This document shows positions 33,428 through 43,871 of a stretch of 64,000 nucleotides of DNA, piece after piece. The stretch is from Parastagonospora avenae f. sp. tritici 18332-5 (Eukaryota > Ascomycota > Dothideomycetes > Pleosporales > Phaeosphaeriaceae), in contig JAFJTR010000013.1 in NCBI GenBank assembly GCA_022559985.1, forward strand, positions 62,001-126,000. The letters run 5' to 3'. The position numbers and the translations under genes were made by a program. The notes beneath the pieces are model-generated. The model ran no database searches, was not told where the DNA came from, and worked only from the letters and a program-made list of their open reading frames with translations. Each line of letters opens with the position of its first letter. Position 1 is the stretch's first letter.

Positions 33428-33961
33428 TCATGGCTGCTCCCAGCACTGCGAATAGATCTCGCGTTGCATGTGTGCGCAGTGACTGTCAGACTGCAGGAGC
33501 ATGGGTGTAAGAATGGGGTCGCTTACACAAGAGACTCCTAGTATGAGTAGATAGCTCTCGCTACTCCTTGCAGGTAGCGATCCCCAGTTCTCCTCGTCCC
33601 ACCAAGGAAGGTCGCAATCCGACTTGCACTTTCATTTACATTAGTCTTGCACGCGTGATCAATTAATTAGGTGGACTCACGATAGCCCAGCCTGCAGTGC
33701 AGCTTATTCTGGTACACATCTTGGCGCAATAAGCTCCATTGGGGTTCATGAAGTTGCATTCCTAGGTTCGTGTCAACACTGGCTTGGACGGGAGTAGCTT
33801 ATGGCGTGTGGTATTACCTGAAGGCAGGCGACATGCTTTCCACAACAATGTTCGCAGCCTTTGGACTTGCCGCATGGTCCGGGTGAGTGTGGGGGATGAT
33901 GGATCTTGGCGACTACAAGGGTGAGAGTGGCGAGAAACGGATAGACCAATTGAAATCTCAT
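33428..33961 (-). CDS. Small secreted cysteine-rich protein (effector-like)
   Basis: Model: complement of 33818-33961, 33681-33761 and 33428-33628, 141 aa, introns 56 and 52 nt, all phase 0. A signal peptide is clear (MRFQLVYPFLATLTLVVA). The mature part has a dense cysteine set: CGKSKGCEHCCGKHVACLQE, CNFMNPNGAYCAKMCTRISC and CKSDCD, then a longer C-terminal tail with three more cysteines. The second intron (GTGAGT...GACTAAT...AAAG) is less certain; without it the protein would end a few residues later at VSPPN. No family recognised. Size, secretion signal and cysteine content are those of candidate effectors or antimicrobial-type secreted proteins; the role is inference. Confidence 0.65.
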
Positions 33962-35119
33962 GTTGAACTGTTGTTGATCTGATTGATTTGAAGGAGTGAG
34001 TGGTGGTGAAATAGTGGTGGCTTCGAGGCGGAACGAAGTCTTTCATGCACCTGCTGGCAAACGACTAGGGGCGGCGAAGTCGGTTATCAGACCAGTTTGT
34101 ACTCTTACTTGAAGACATACGAACAGCCCGAGCGGTGAGATTTTGTGTATGCTATGCGCGCAGACTATCGCATGATGACGATCTAGTCAGAAAAGCGGAC
34201 GCGAACAGTGAGTCTTGTTTGCACCCCCTCAGTCGACACGCCATTCCTCTCTTTCAACTGATTTGCTTGCAATTTTTCTGATCGGCGTATCTAGCATTGC
34301 ATCAATTAGTACCCGTATAGTCAATCCAGAAATGAGTGCGTACAACTTTGCCATACCAGGCTGCATCTGAAGTATTACATCTCGCTCATCTATCATCTCA
34401 ATCACTTGTCAAAGCTGCATACGGGCCCCATTTATAATCTTTCCTTCAACTCCTCGCTGAAGTTTGCAACCGAAACTATGGACTTGAAAGCTCGAGGTAC
34501 ATTCGACTGCCCATCTCGAGCACGTGGTTACTAGTACGAAGTCGGATCTGTCACGGCCTGAGAAGCGCAAGGGGCACCGGGCAGCGGCAAGAGTCGTGTC
34601 TGCTTTCCATATGCGCGAAGTAATCTACTAGTCTCTAGGAGCACACTTATAATTTTGTAAGCGAGCCTTAAGATATCCGCTACTCTAAGATTTTTTCATC
34701 TAGTTTTGCGAAAGTCTTTGAGAATATCCAGGCTACCTTCACCTCTTCTCGCTGAGTGAGGGCGGGCAGGAATCTCGTCGGCGTCTGGGGTAAAAAGGCC
34801 GTTCGAAATGGCGTTGTGTATGATTTACACGTCAATCGTAAAGCTGATCTACAAGTAATAGACGCCAAAGAATGTAGGTGAAAGCCCAGAGTAATCCTAG
34901 CATTGTTGCCTCTATGATGTTCGATAGTCCCTAGGCACCTGTTTGTTGAGGATGGGCGTTTTAGCGCCCTTCCCTTCATAGCCTTCGCCCTCCTCTCCCA
35001 CATATTGTGGCACGCACACGTCGTTTTCCTCGATAATTCAACTTGCACTCACCCTTTCTCTCTTCTATTAAGACCACACCATCCACCCGATCAAGCCCGC
35101 AAACAACGGAATCTTCAGT
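33962..35119. other. Intergenic, 1.2 kb
   Basis: No supported gene. Frames up to 122 codons on the minus strand (34680-35048) show no motif. It separates the secreted-protein gene from the tandem array of broken family members. Confidence 0.45.
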
Positions 35120-36255
35120 ATGCCACTTCTCGAACCAAAGTCTAAGGGCAGTCAAGATGGCACCTTGATGCAAGATACTCCATACAGTCTACCTACAAGA
35201 TCACAGGCATTCACATTTCTACTGCTACCGAGTGAGCTACGTAATCGAGTCTACGACTTCGCACTTCCCGAACCAAAACCTGAAGTCAAACTCAAGCACA
35301 AATCTTCGAGCACTTGAGAGTCTCAAGTATTCTTCGGCTTCATGGGTGTCAACAAGCAAGTTCGAGTCGAATTCGGGCCACTCTTTATGAGCGCAATTCA
35401 GTACCAGAGCCTTCGGGTGATATTCAACCACTGTCCAGCTTTTGTAAAGACTTTTTTCGAGCTAGAGTCTATGCCAGCTCGACCGCTCAAGTTGCAGGGT
35501 TGCCTCGAGAATGATAATGTCTGGCAAAACCGTTCGTACAACATGTTTCTTATTATGCTGGCCAAGGCTACAACTCGAGGCCTGAGCCTGCAGATACATC
35601 TAACGTCTAATATTCGCACGGGCGACTACTTAGTGGTCTCAAAAGACTTTCGAGATATCGTGACCGCTCCTCTTGGTGGATACGCCATGAATCGCGGACG
35701 ATGGTTTGACATTCAGCGTGGACGGAGACTTTTGCAGGATGTGAAGGCGGGGTACATCTCGGATGTTCAGTTCCACTGGAGGAAGCGGGGTCACGAGGGG
35801 CGCAAAGCTCCTACATGGAATTTGACCGTCAATAAGAAGACAGGAGGGCTGAGGCCAGGCGAACTCGCAAAGCTTGAGAAGCACTGTTCTGTGCTAAAAG
35901 GAGATTGCTATTGGTCGGTAATCGCTTCTCTATCAACATAAATGTTTGCGACATGGAAGGCAAGCATGTTGAAAACTGGTATTTGACAGGCTTTGATGAT
36001 CGTACTCGAAGGGGTAGTAGTGTCCTGCTGAAGAAAATTGGCAAGAACTGGGCGCTCTAGCGGGTGACATTTGGTTCGAAGAAAGAAAAGCTTGACATGT
36101 ACGAATTTGACGAATCGTCGTTCAAGCGTCAAGATAGCTTTACCGATATTTACGGCGTACACATCGATCACTTTGCTACAAGCGCTGTCACAAACACCCT
36201 ACCTCGTATAGTATGTCTTATATATGCTATACCGTCTTCGAAAAACTTAGTATAA
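35120..36255 (+). pseudogene. ELRN-family gene copy 1, broken
   Basis: Starts MPLLEPKSKGSQDGTL and contains the family signature FLLLPSELRNRVYDFALP. An in-frame TGA at 35315-35317 is followed in the same frame by FFGFMGVNKQVRVEFGPLFM and about 195 further residues. A frame break at about 35,905-35,920 leads to RFSINI, CDMEGKHVENWYLTGFDD and WAL, then TAG at 36058-36060 and RVTFGSKKEKLDMYEF. Two stops and one frameshift make it non-functional as read. The signature (LPxELRNxxYxxA...) belongs to a family I know as greatly expanded in Dothideomycetes, function unknown, sometimes described as F-box-like/2EXR. Confidence 0.65.
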
Positions 36256-36287
36256 ATCCAACTTCATCAGAATCCTGACGTGCCATA

Positions 36288-37243
36288 ATGTTGCAAACCA
36301 GCACTTCAACTGCTGGGTCAACTTCAAACTTTACAGACGCGACACCCAATAGTGACCAGCCTCATAGCGACAGTTCCTCATATGCTTCAACCGCTGATAG
36401 TTCCCCGTTCCTGAATTTTACTGGGGAGCTTCGAAACATGGTCTACGCGTATGCATATGCAGAAACCCAGAAAATGGTCCGATGGAAACTCGGATGCACA
36501 TATACCGACCTTGCTCTGATCGTGTTCTGCAAGCAAATGAGAAGGGAGTTCCGACCGCTATTTTGGCGACAGGTCAAATTCAAAGTTGCAATTGAGGATC
36601 TTCCAGATTTGCTTGCCACACTTCTGGCCTCTGATCCAGGATTTAGGACAGTCTGGAAGGTCAAAGTAGGTGTAAGTGAGGACGACCTTTTCAGTCAAGC
36701 ATCACGCGATATACTTGCACTGCTATGTACCATACGCCAACACCGAAGAGTGTCATGGAAATCCAAGCTACGGGGGCCATGTCCACCACCTGTATAGCGA
36801 GACTTTAAGGGAAAATTTTGAGCGGGGTTTTGGCTAGATATTTCAGCAACCTCCTAAGCGACGTCGCGTCCGGATTGTTTTCTGAAATCTTACTGCGCCG
36901 CGTACGCAATTTTGAAACAGATGTGCTCCGCACGTCTGGCTGCAAAACTAAGCCATAACCTTATCGATGGGAATGGCAGATGGTAATGCGAAAGAAGAAA
37001 GGTCGGCTCAACGACCATGAAAAGGACAACCTACTGATGTACTGCCATTTCCTTGCCAACGTCAAAGGCCCAAACGTGGTGCATCTCAACAAGCTCAAGG
37101 ATATTGGAGAAACGATAGTCATGATCGATGTGAGAGAAGCAAATGAGTTGGTCGTCAAGAAATACCTTTGGAGGACGGAAGAGCCGTTCTTGGTGGAACT
37201 CTCGGCTCGTGGCAGACGTAAGCTCCAGAGACAAGTAAGTTGA
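36288..37243 (+). pseudogene. ELRN-family gene copy 2, broken
   Basis: Starts at ATG 36288 with a Ser/Thr-rich leader, then FLNFTGELRNMVYAYAYAE, FCKQMRREFRPLFWRQVKF and DLPDLLATLLASDP. It meets TAG at 36795-36797; coding resemblance resumes in another frame (NLLSDVASGLFSEILLRR), is cut by TAA at 36956-36958 and continues as PYRWEWQMVMRKKKGRLNDH to 37243. The piece WEWQMVM lines up with KWQVIVQ of copy 3, which supports common descent. Separated from copy 1 by only 32 bp. Confidence 0.6.
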
Positions 37244-37856
37244 AAAAATACTTGGTAGAGCGGCAGTCAAAGAAATCAAAAGTGCATGTGTTAATCATCA
37301 TCTATGGATGATTAGACCTAGGGCAAGTGAGCTATATCTTGCTGCTTTTGGTGCTCTTTGACTATCTGAATTACCGATCCTCGAAGCTACCCTGGATTAC
37401 ATGTACGCTTCGGATCGATCAATTGAGTGGGGCTCAGAAGCCGTGGATTGAGTTGATTAATCCTAGCAATTACCTGTATGGGTTTAACTCCTACTCTAAT
37501 AGGTTAGTTCCCCATCTAGAAGTGAAGGATTGATTTGATTGTTCCCCACTGTGATTACATGTACCATTGTGCATGCTCCAGAGCATTATCAGATCTTCGC
37601 TTTGCTAGCGGGGTTTTCACATTCGGGATCAAATCCTAGCTTTGTTCCAAATCGTTGTGCATGCTCATTGTCAAGTTCAGCTTTGTCTTGTATCATTTCG
37701 CATGCTTGATCAAGTCTTGGCTTTGTTTTCTGTATCCGCGCCACCAGTATAAATGCCGACGCAACTTCCACCCCCTATCTTCCCCACAGCCTTCTGAACA
37801 AACCGAACCCTCTTTCACATTTCTGACAACCAGAAATAACACGACCTGATCTTACT
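37244..37856. other. Spacer between copies 2 and 3, with short tandem repeats
   Basis: 613 bp without a gene. Its right part holds the 40-bp repeat and then about 130 bp that should contain the promoter of copy 3 (TATAAAT at about 37,748). Confidence 0.5.
37562..37730 (+). repeat. Degenerate tandem repeat, 40-41-bp period, 4 copies
   Basis: The core GCTTTG(T/C) recurs at 37599, 37639, 37680 and 37720 (spacings 40, 41, 40), each preceded by a GATC/TCAAG-TCxTxG block, and a GCATGCT block recurs at about 37571, 37659 and 37700. It lies 130-290 bp upstream of copy 3 of the ELRN family, so it sits in its promoter region. Confidence 0.8.
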
Positions 37857-38696
37857 ATGGCCCAATCTACTCAAGATGTCTCTTTTTTGACGGAGAAACC
37901 ATTCCCTTTCTTGAACCTTCCGCCAGAGCTCCGTAATATGGTTTATGCCTACGCTATCGACAACCTTGGGGTGGATAAGGCTGACAAGATACCGGGGAAA
38001 GATGAGCCCTGCCTCATTGCCACATCTAGGCAAGTAAATCACGAATTTCGGTCAATATACTGGTGTGCGACAGCAGCTCAAGTTCCGCTCGAGCGCCTGC
38101 CTGCTTTTGTTGAGACGTTTGCTTCCTCCCCATACGCCGTGGGCGAGTTTGAATGTCCGTCAAAGGCTGATATCCTCATAAGTGCCACGGAGCACGCCAT
38201 TGGTGCCAATTTGGACATTCTGCCTTTGACGAAGATCAAGGAACAGATGCCCAATGTGAAATGGGAGCCGAAGCCTGTCATTGGAAAGGCCTTCTCCGGC
38301 TCTTGCACTTTGTTGGCTTGCGAAGAGGTTGCCAAAATCCTTGACCTCGGGTTTCTAAACCTCGATGGCTTACTGTCTCTGCGGTATCGCTGTTCAAAGA
38401 GCGTAGGAGGAATAGGATGGCAAGGACGGCCAGGATGGTGGGAAGGCGAGTGGAAATGGCAAGTGATTGTTCAAGGGTGAGAAGGTCAAGAGTTCCAACC
38501 GCTAAGGGTCACCTTCGTCAAGGTTTTTTACAAACTGTATCTTGAAGACCCGTTGAGGAAAAACATTAGAGTCTTGATAATTGACGACGATGGTGTTGTC
38601 AATGCGGCGTATGACACCGTCCGGTCAAAGGAAACAGGAGTTCTCTCTTTGATCGGAACTATACTGGCAAAGAACAGGCAACTAGATTTCGACTAG
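37857..38696 (+). pseudogene. ELRN-family gene copy 3, single in-frame stop
   Basis: Best preserved copy. From ATG 37857: FPFLNLPPELRNMVYAYAID, then CLIATSRQVNHEFRSIYWCA and PLERLPAFVETFAS, through SLRYRCSKS to GEWKWQVIVQG, where TGA occurs at 38478-38480. The same frame then stays open for 71 codons (EGQEFQPLRVTFVKVFYKLY, then RVLIIDDDGVVNAAYD) to TAG at 38694-38696. The sequence at the stop (GGGTGAGAAGG) resembles a splice donor, but no acceptor nearby restores the frame. Either a nonsense mutation, or the real protein ends at 38480 (207 aa). Confidence 0.6.
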
Positions 38697-39416
38697 TAGT
38701 GGTACATAGTATGCAGGTACTAGGACATGATAGGTATAATTGGGCAACAGGTAGCAACAATGCGGCATTCTGTTACTTGTGGCTGGCAGCCTGAATAAAA
38801 GATCATTAATCGAGATGTCACGGGGAGTGTGATGAAGGGATTGTGAGAAGTCTCACATAATTGTGCATCCGGTAGCACGCTAGCTCGAAGCACTGACCAT
38901 CCCAGTGAAAGTAGGTGTCATGCATCGCAAGACCAACGGTGCAGCGCAGCAGTGGCGGATATCGTGAACTCTGAACAAACACCACGTAACTCAGCCGCGT
39001 CGATGGCCATCAAATGACGCACACCGCTTCGCAACGCTGTGAATCGTTCGTGTTCCGTGGGCGAGCCGGATCTGACAGCAATGACATCACGCTAAGCCTC
39101 CAAAATAAGCCGCAACACCATCTTGCGGGGAAAGGTCACCACACTTGCAGCCATGCCGCTGCCGGCACAACCTAAAATGCTGCACAGGTCACGTTTTCGA
39201 TACCAGGCCGGTGAAATGCCAAGGGGTACAGGCATTTGTCCCCGGCTTCGCTAATCCACATGACCGCCACCTACGTTGCTTGCCTTGCGCGGGCTGACAG
39301 GGTTCTTTGTTGGTCGGAGCTATACGACGGCAAGGTTAAAGAGTCATCGTATCCCGGACTGAGGTCGTGTTGGTATCCATTGCTGTAGTTTGTTGCTGTG
39401 ACATTCCAGAGCCAAG
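38697..39416. other. Intergenic upstream of trehalase
   Basis: 720 bp with no supported gene. It is the promoter region of the trehalase and the edge of the decayed stretch. Confidence 0.5.
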
Positions 39417-41494
39417 ATGAAGGTAACAATGCGCCCATTGAGCGCTGCATTACTTGCAGGCGCGCAATTGACGACAGCACTGTACACCAATGGCTCAGTC
39501 ATTGCACCGTGTGATTCGCCAATTTACTGTTATGGAGACCTGTTGAGGGAGATCGAGCTTGCGCGCCCTTTCGCCGACTCGAAGACGTTTGTTGATCTGT
39601 AAGGAATTCATGCAATTGAGCTGAGGCCAGACTGACATAGCGAAGACCGACAATTAGGCCGCTGGATGAGGTACTCGCAGCTTTCCAGAATCTCTCGCGT
39701 CCTATCCAGAATAATACCGCGCTCAACAATTTTTTGACTACCTACTTCGGCAAAGCCGGCTCAGAGCTCGAGCCACTGCAGCAAGACCAATTGGAAGTGC
39801 AACCCGATTTTTTGGAGGCTGTCAATAGCTCCGTCGTTGAAGACTTTACTCGCCAAGTTATCGACATTTGGCCGGACTTAACGCGACAATATGTTGGAGC
39901 TGGCAACTGCACCGAGTGTGTCAGCTCGTTTTTGCCTGTGAACCGTACCTTTGTAGTAGCTGGAGGACGATTCCGCGAGCCATACTATTGGGATTCATTC
40001 TGGGTCATCGAGGGATTACTCAGAACCCAAGGATCCTTCACACAAATCGCTGAGAACATTATCGAAAACTTCTTAGATCTCGTCGAAGACATTGGTTTCG
40101 TTCCCAATGGCGCCAGAAGATACTACGAGAATCGCTCGCAACCACCTCTTCTTACACAGATGGTCCGCGTGTATGTCGAGTATACACAGAACTACACTCT
40201 GCTCGAACGCGCCCTGCCAATCCTGGAGTTGGAATACGACTTCTGGGTAACCAACCGCACTGTGACACTTGAGCGTGGAGGAAGAAACTACTCGCTAAAC
40301 CACTACGCTGTGGCGAATACACAACCACGACCTGAGTCGTACTACGAGGATTACGTGACCGCCAACAATCAGACATACTTCAACGAGGATGGTGAACAGT
40401 TCAACAACTCTCGTCCGCTTAACGACACCCAAAAGGCGACACTTTACGCCAACCTGGCTTCAGGAGCAGAATCTGGCTGGGACTATTCGATGCGCTGGGT
40501 CGCCAACCCATCCGATGCCATCAATGATGATTCCTTCCCTCTCCGGTCTTTGAACACCATCAACATTCTCCCCGTGGACCTGAATTCTATTCTGTATTAC
40601 AACGAAATTACCATCGCCGACTTCCACAAGCGCGAAGGCAACTACAGCGCCGCCCGCGAATGGGCCAGCCGAGCAGCAAACCGCAGCGAAGCAATGACAA
40701 CTCTTCTCTGGAATGCTGAACACTACAGCTACTTCGACTACAACCTAACCTCCAGCTCTCAAAACGTCTACACCCTTGCAGACAACACCAGCACCCCCCT
40801 CTCCACCACCGGCGCACCCCCCGGCCACCAAATCTGGTTCCAAATCTCCCAATTCTACCCATTCTGGACCGGCGCCGCGCCCTCTAGCATAAATTCTGAC
40901 CCTTCTGCTATGCGCCGCGTCTTCACTCGCGTGGCTGAACTCCTAGATTCCCGCGCCGGCGCTATCGCCGCGACAAACCTCGTCACCGGCCAACAATGGG
41001 ACGAGCCAAACGTATGGCCTCCACTGCAGTACATTCTCATGCAAGGCCTGCTCAACACGCCCGTTGATGTGACTGCAGATGACGACGAGGAAACTACACA
41101 AGACTACATCTGGACACAAGACCTCGCCCTCTCGCTCGCGCAACGCTATCTCGACAGTTTATACTGCACGTGGCGCGTAACAGGCGGCGAGACCGAAGAA
41201 GTACCCAAACTCCCCGGCGCGCAGGGCAACGGCACGATTTTCGAAAAGTATGCGGACGAAAGCACGAATGCGGCGGGTGGCGGCGGGGAGTATGAGGTCG
41301 TCGAGGGGTTTGGGTGGAGTAATGGCGTGCTGATTTGGGCGGTGGATACGTTTGGCGAGAGGTTGAAGACGCCCGAGTGTGGGAATGTTACGGCGGCGGA
41401 TACCGGGGAAAAGAGGAAGAGGAGGGCGGTGGAGTTGGAAAGGAGGGATGCCAGGTGGGTGAAGGATTCTAAACCGATTAGGAAGTTTAGATGA
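39417..41494 (+). CDS. Trehalase, GH37 family, secreted/extracytoplasmic
   Basis: Model: 39417-39598 joined to 39658-41494 (59-nt intron), 672 aa. A signal peptide begins the protein (MRPLSAALLAGAQLTTALY). GH37 hallmarks are present: VVAGGRFREPYYWDSFW (signature 1), TGQQWDEPNVWPPLQY (signature 2) and the glycine-rich AGGGGEYEVVEGFGWSNGV before the C-terminus. About 15 N-x-S/T sites fit a glycosylated, exported enzyme. It hydrolyses trehalose to two glucose molecules, giving access to external or stored trehalose. The last 40 residues are very basic (EKRKRRAVELERR), unusual for an exported enzyme, and may be a proteolytic or vacuolar processing segment. Convergent with the CUE gene. Confidence 0.95.
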
Positions 41495-41738
41495 GCGGCT
41501 TTGAGGGAGGACATGTGTGATGAGATGTGAATCATGAATGTAATGAACGATTCCACCTCATCCTCTGGACTTGGAACGGTTACATGCCCTCGCGAAGAAT
41601 TATCAGCATGCATGGGTTGCCATATGTCAGTCCGTGATTGATTAGCTTCGGCAAATCTGTCGCATGCCAGCATCAAAATGTCTATCTTGAATCCTATACA
41701 TCTCTACGAATGACATCTACACCCGCCCATTGTCCCAT

Positions 41739-42353
41739 CTATGCAGGCGCCTTCCCCTTCTCCTGAGCCTCCAACTTCCTCCTCGCCGCCAAAATCATCT
41801 CCTCTCTCCTGCGCTGCAGGTTCATCTGCCTCTCATTCCTATCCGCACTCCACACCTTCTTCGGCGCCTCTTCCTTCTCCGGCTCTTCGTTCTGCGCCAG
41901 CTTCTCTGAGAGATTATACCGCGTAATCAGATCTGGCTGGGCGGGCTTCGCAGCTGGCCGCGCTGGCGTAACGCGCATCCGTGCTGCAGGCGTAGGCGTG
42001 GGAATGTTGAAACTCGGTGGTGCCTGTTGCATGATTGTTAGCGATGTGTCCATCCCGAGTAAATCAGTTGTAGAACTTACAGTATCTAGGCCGCGGCCAC
42101 TGAGTACTCTCTCCGTTGTCGCAGAGGCATTACCACCATTCCGCTGCAGATCCCATGCGATATCTCGCCGACTCAGTTGTGGAAACATTGTTGCTATCTG
42201 GTCGACTTGCGCGGGGTTTATGCGTGGTGCGGAGCGGGCGGGAGCTACTCCCGCGTGCGTGCTAGATGGCTTGCTGAGGTACCATCGTGATGCGAGGAAG
42301 ATGACGACGAGGAAGACGAGGACTTGGGGTATGTTGATTGATTGTTCAGTCAT
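41739..42353 (-). CDS. CUE-domain membrane protein, Cue1-like
   Basis: Model: complement of 42081-42353 and 41739-42023, 185 aa. One N-terminal membrane span (about residues 9-24, PQVLVFLVVIFLASRWYL) is followed by a CUE domain at about 45-90: INPAQVDQIATMFPQLSRRD and IAWDLQRNGGNASATTERVL. The C-terminus is Arg/Glu-rich and helical (ERQMNLQRRREEMILAARRK). The layout matches yeast Cue1, the ER anchor that recruits and activates the E2 Ubc7 in ER-associated degradation. The 57-nt intron (GTAAGT...GCTAACA...CAG) is in frame and free of stops, so an unspliced read would also be open; I splice because the signals are canonical. Confidence 0.85.
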   Translation of the reverse strand: MTEQSINIPQVLVFLVVIFLASRWYLSKPSSTHAGVAPARSAPRINPAQVDQIATMFPQLSRRDIAWDLQRNGGNASATTERVLSGRGLDTVSSTTDLLGMDTSLTIMQQAPPSFNIPTPTPAARMRVTPARPAAKPAQPDLITRYNLSEKLAQNEEPEKEEAPKKVWSADRNERQMNLQRRREEMILAARRKLEAQEKGKAPA

Positions 42354-42857
42354 GGTTGCGGGTCGCGTGTGGTGGTGATGCAGAAGATGCGGAGGGGGAA
42401 GGTATGGCGCGATTCGTGTCGATGCGTCTGAAGTGTGATACTGTGATTCCTGGACTTAGTGAAAGAAGAAAACCTCAGGGAGTACTAAAAAAAAACGCGT
42501 GACAAGTCGTTGGCTAAGGCCTGGTGTAGTGTTCCAAAGTTGAGTTGAACTGATTGTCAACTGCGATGTTCAGACGCCTCGGCCCGTTTCGGCGATCATC
42601 CTGTCCATCACCGAACCATCACCGCCGCAAGCCGCTCAGACCCCTTTTGCGATTCGCGAACCATGGGTGGCATCCTTCTCCACACCGCGTCTCGACCCCG
42701 GATTGTGACGACATTGTCCATGCCTCGCAGTAGGCTTCCACTCTTTACCATCTTTACCTTATAATGCCACATTCCCTTGTCTGAGATACCTCACATTTAC
42801 ATACACACCCCACACGACTTGCGCGACTCTACGCGCCGTACATAAACCATAACTACT
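42354..42857. promoter_or_regulatory. Divergent promoter between CUE and DPBB genes
   Basis: 504 bp between divergent starts. A poly-A run is at about 42,487-42,495. No gene seen. Confidence 0.4.
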
Positions 42858-43675
42858 ATGAGCACATTCACTATACCCCGGAAGGAGATTGGCGAGCCGT
42901 CGCCGGCACACTTGAAGGAGGTGACTACCTCTAGGAGCTTCGAATCGACGTGGGACGTAGATGTACCCGAGGAAGCGCAGCGCGAGAAGAAGCGCAAGTT
43001 TTTGGGCGCCGGGACTGGCGCATCAGGATGGGCGCTGTCGGATCGGTTTGATCGCATGCTTCCGCCGCATAGAAGATACTTTGGGCGGAGTCGCCGGACT
43101 CTACTTATCATTATACTCGTCGCATTTTTGTGCCTTCTGGCACTCATAATTGGTCTTGCCGTTGGCTTGAGTGGTGGCTCGAAGAAGTATGACAGAGCAG
43201 ATGCATGATTCACAGACGAATGCTGACTTGTCATGGCAGGGCTAGGTTCCTTCCTCTTCCGAACGGTGCCGAGACTTATACTGGAGACCTTACATACTAT
43301 GACCCGGGTCTTGGAGCTTGTGGTATTGACTCGGGGGACAATGATGCGGTAGTCGCCGTGTCGCACTATACCTTTGATGCGGTGCAGACAGGCAGTGATC
43401 CGAATCAGAACCCACTGTGCGGTCGAAAGATTCGCGCCACAAGAGTCGATGAGCGGACAGGCAAGTCAGTCAGTATTGACGTGACTGTTATTGATAGATG
43501 TGAGTGTCATTCTGTCTTGACCGACACTGGATGGAAACACAACTGAACAACACAATGCTGATACTTAATAGGTACTGGATGTCAGCCTACTGATATCGAT
43601 GTTAGTCCTGCTATGTTTGACAAGATGGCCGATCACGCACTGGGTAGGGTGACAACGACTTGGGCGTGGCTTTGA
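42858..43675 (+). CDS. Membrane-anchored double-psi beta-barrel (RlpA/barwin-like) protein
   Basis: Model: 42858-43186, 43240-43499 and 43572-43675, 230 aa, introns 53 and 72 nt. A cytoplasmic N-terminus of about 80 residues is followed by one membrane span (about 81-104, LLIIILVAFLCLLALIIGLA) and an outside DPBB domain: GDLTYYDPGLGACGI, DAVVAVSHYTF, CGRKIRATRV and, after the last intron, VIDRCTGCQPTDIDVSPAMF then GRVTTTWAWL. The VxDRCxxC and D-I-D-x-S motifs are those of fungal RlpA-like/expansin-like proteins, thought to bind or remodel polysaccharides; no enzyme activity can be claimed. A decayed longer relative lies directly downstream. Confidence 0.88.
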
Positions 43676-43871
43676 TTGATATGACTATGTTCGCATTCAT
43701 CAGTCATGTCTGACTACGCTGATATGGCGCGACTGGCGCTCCTTTACTCTACCTTTTTCACTTCCATGTCTTCTCTCTGTCTTCGCCTTCATTGCTGCAT
43801 CAACGCAACCCATAATCCCAAGCTCACAACTCTACTTCTACAGTCGAGTATCAACTACAATTACCTTGCAC

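Noticed and set aside
31943..33961. Secondary-metabolite cluster around the P450
   Set aside because: No polyketide or peptide synthetase, terpene cyclase, transporter or tailoring enzyme is next to it.
26352..38696. RIP (CpA to TpA mutation) as the cause of all stops
   Set aside because: TAA and TAG stops could arise that way, but the TGA codons cannot come from CpA to TpA changes, and the frameshifts are not explained either. Without an intact reference copy the spectrum cannot be judged.
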